A DNA stretch of 37,992 bases. Origin: Bacteroidales bacterium. Lineage in GTDB: Bacteria > Bacteroidota > Bacteroidia > Bacteroidales > WCHB1-69. The stretch covers positions 1 through 37,992 of the forward strand of contig JAITTF010000329.1 of NCBI GenBank assembly GCA_031287215.1. Direction: 5' to 3'. Under the pieces are notes generated by a model. That model did not search any database. It was not told where the DNA came from and was given only the letters and a program-made list of their open reading frames with translations. Both the position numbers and the translations under genes were made by a program. How positions within the stretch are numbered: the stretch's first letter is position 1; every line of letters starts with the position of its first letter. Shown here piece by piece: positions 36,594 to 37,992 of this stretch.

Positions 36594-37784
36594 TTATTTA
36601 ATGACACCCATCTCTTTACCTACTTTGGTAAAAGCGGCAATACATTTGTCTAAATGCTCTTTTTCGTGAGCAGCAGAAATTTGAACTCTAATTCTTGCTT
36701 GTCCTTTTGGAACTACAGGATAATAGAACCCAGTAACAAAAATGCCTTCATCTTGCAATTTTGCAGCCATATCCTGCGATAATTTAGCATCATAAAGCAT
36801 CACAGCGCAAATAGCGGATTGTGTAGGTTTAATATCAAATCCAAGATCTTTCATCTTGCCGATAAAGTAGTTTACATTGTTGTGTAACTTATCTTGGAAT
36901 TGATTAGTTTCTGAAATTAATTCCAACATTTTAATGCCGGCAGCAGATACCATAGGAGGTATAGAATTGGAAAATAGATAGGGACGTGAACGTTGACGAA
37001 GCATCTCAACAATCTCTTTTTTTCCGGTAGTAAAACCACCAATAGCACCTCCGAAAGCTTTACCAAGTGTGCCGGTAAGAATTTCGACTTTGCCTCTCAG
37101 GTTATATTGTTCGGTAACACCACGACCCGTTGCACCTACTACACCTGCTGAATGAGACTCATCTACCATCACCATTGCATCATATTTTTCTGCTAACGGT
37201 AAAATCTTATCCAAAGGAGCAACATTGCCGTCCATAGAGAATACACCATCCGTAACAATTAATCTAAAACGCTGTGCTTGTGCGTCTTGTAATTGTTTTT
37301 CGAGATCTGCCATATCTGCATTATTATAACGATAGCGTTGTGCTTTGCACAGTCTAACTCCATCAATGATAGAAGCATGGTTGAGAGCATCTGAAATGAT
37401 CGCATCTTCTTCCGTCAAAAGCGGTTCAAAGACCCCCCCATTAGCATCAAAACAAGCGGCATACAAGATCGTATCTTCTGTACCGAAAAATTCTGCTATT
37501 TTTTGTTCTAAAAGTTTATGGATATCTGAACAACCACAGATAAATCTAACAGAAGCCATTCCGTAGCCATGAGTATCTAAAGCCTCTTTAGCTGCGGCAA
37601 TCAACTGAGGATTATTAGCTAATCCCAAATAGTTGTTGGCGCAAAAATTTAATACTTTATTCCCATTAGCAAGTCTAATTTCCCCACCTTGAGGAGAAAC
37701 GATAATGCGTTCGTTTTTGTATAATCCGGCTTCCTTGATGTCGGTTATCTCTTTTTCTAAAAATGATTGAAAATTTGTGTACAT
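36594..37784 (-). CDS. kbl: Glycine C-acetyltransferase (2-amino-3-ketobutyrate CoA ligase)
   Basis: PLP enzyme that splits 2-amino-3-ketobutyrate with CoA into glycine and acetyl-CoA, the second step of threonine breakdown via threonine dehydrogenase. The 396-residue protein has the length and motifs of Kbl: NFCANNYLGLANNPQLI, GMASVRFICG (about residues 75-84), SDALNHASIIDG, VDESHSAGVVGATGRG (Asp208, His211) and the PLP lysine in LTGTLGKAFGGA (Lys242). The alternative alpha-oxoamine synthases (BioF, serine palmitoyltransferase) are less likely given the RFICG and AFGGAIGG details. tdh is not in the window. Two possible promoters lie upstream. Confidence 0.93.
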   Translation of the reverse strand: MYTNFQSFLEKEITDIKEAGLYKNERIIVSPQGGEIRLANGNKVLNFCANNYLGLANNPQLIAAAKEALDTHGYGMASVRFICGCSDIHKLLEQKIAEFFGTEDTILYAACFDANGGVFEPLLTEEDAIISDALNHASIIDGVRLCKAQRYRYNNADMADLEKQLQDAQAQRFRLIVTDGVFSMDGNVAPLDKILPLAEKYDAMVMVDESHSAGVVGATGRGVTEQYNLRGKVEILTGTLGKAFGGAIGGFTTGKKEIVEMLRQRSRPYLFSNSIPPMVSAAGIKMLELISETNQFQDKLHNNVNYFIGKMKDLGFDIKPTQSAICAVMLYDAKLSQDMAAKLQDEGIFVTGFYYPVVPKGQARIRVQISAAHEKEHLDKCIAAFTKVGKEMGVIK

Positions 37785-37826
37785 AATATTGTATTTTATT
37801 CTATTTATTTACTTTAATTCAACCTG

Positions 37827-37834
37827 CAAAGGTA
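37827..37834 (-). promoter_or_regulatory. kbl promoter, -7 box TACCTTTG
   Basis: The plus strand reads CAAAGGTA, a perfect minus-strand TAnnTTTG box, with a start near 37819 and a leader of about 35 bases. Confidence 0.7.
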
Positions 37835-37923
37835 CAAAAAAAATAGAATACAGATTGTTCTTATTTTTTGAGTAAATGTCATATTTCCCCACGTTGTGGA
37901 TGTGGGTGGGTTGATTTTGCACG

Positions 37924-37931
37924 CAAAGATA
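37924..37931 (-). promoter_or_regulatory. Possible second upstream promoter for kbl, TATCTTTG
   Basis: CAAAGATA on the plus strand is TATCTTTG on the minus strand, about 100 bases further up than the first box. No gene lies between the two boxes. Confidence 0.45.
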
Positions 37932-37977
37932 AATATTTATTTTTAAAAATTAAGAGGTGCCGATTAAAAAAAAATTG

Positions 37978-37985
37978 TATATTTG
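37978..37985 (+). promoter_or_regulatory. Promoter reading out of the right edge, TATATTTG
   Basis: A TAnnTTTG match directed out of the window. It suggests a divergent gene or RNA beyond 37992. Confidence 0.5.
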
Positions 37986-37992
37986 TGCCTCA

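Noticed and set aside
1-37992. Insertion sequences, integrases or phage genes
   Set aside because: No transposase or integrase motif was seen in any translated frame, and nearly all of the sequence is filled by identified genes.

Overview
The window comes from an AT-rich member of the Bacteroidota, most likely of the Bacteroidales type. Three things point there. Type IX secretion/gliding genes (gldK, gldL, gldM, gldB) are present, together with Bacteroidota-specific families (DUF4292, DUF3467, DUF4199). Many gene starts are preceded by the Bacteroidota -7 box TAnnTTTG and mostly lack a Shine-Dalgarno sequence. RnfB and RnfC indicate an anaerobic or microaerophilic energy metabolism. No insertion sequence, phage gene or integrase was seen.

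Left end (1-6000): a type V-A (Cas12a) CRISPR array with ten identical 36-base repeats runs off the left edge; no cas gene is in the window. Next, on the minus strand, are a tRNA-dihydrouridine synthase and, behind a clear terminator, the T9SS core operon gldK-gldL-gldM. gldN, which normally follows gldM, is missing.

Middle left (6000-19400), all plus strand: gldB, a lytic transglycosylase and a lipid-linked sugar flippase. Then comes a tight run rnfB-rnfC-gatE-gatD-gcvT, followed by clpB. gatE and gatD encode the archaeal-type tRNA-dependent glutaminyl-tRNA amidotransferase, which is unexpected in a bacterium. The run also interrupts the usual rnf operon, since rnfD, G, E and A do not follow. 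clpB has a sigma-54-like -24/-12 element and a real Shine-Dalgarno, both unlike its neighbours.

Middle right (19400-32400): a second flippase, a family 4 glycosyltransferase, tRNA-Leu(CAG), a DUF4292 protein and queG. The rpoB-rpoC-DUF3467 operon follows and ends at a strong terminator. rpoBC is not preceded by the ribosomal protein genes rplJ/rplL; it has its own promoter and a very AT-rich leader.

Right end (32400-37992): an OmpH/Skp-like periplasmic chaperone and a LytTR regulator whose receiver-like half has lost the phosphorylation residues. On the minus strand are kbl, a DUF4199 protein, a family 2 glycosyltransferase and an ABC transporter ATPase, probably one transcription unit starting near 37820.

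The most unusual content is the archaeal-type GatDE pair, the broken rnf and gldKLMN gene orders, the Cas12a array, and the degenerate-receiver LytTR protein.
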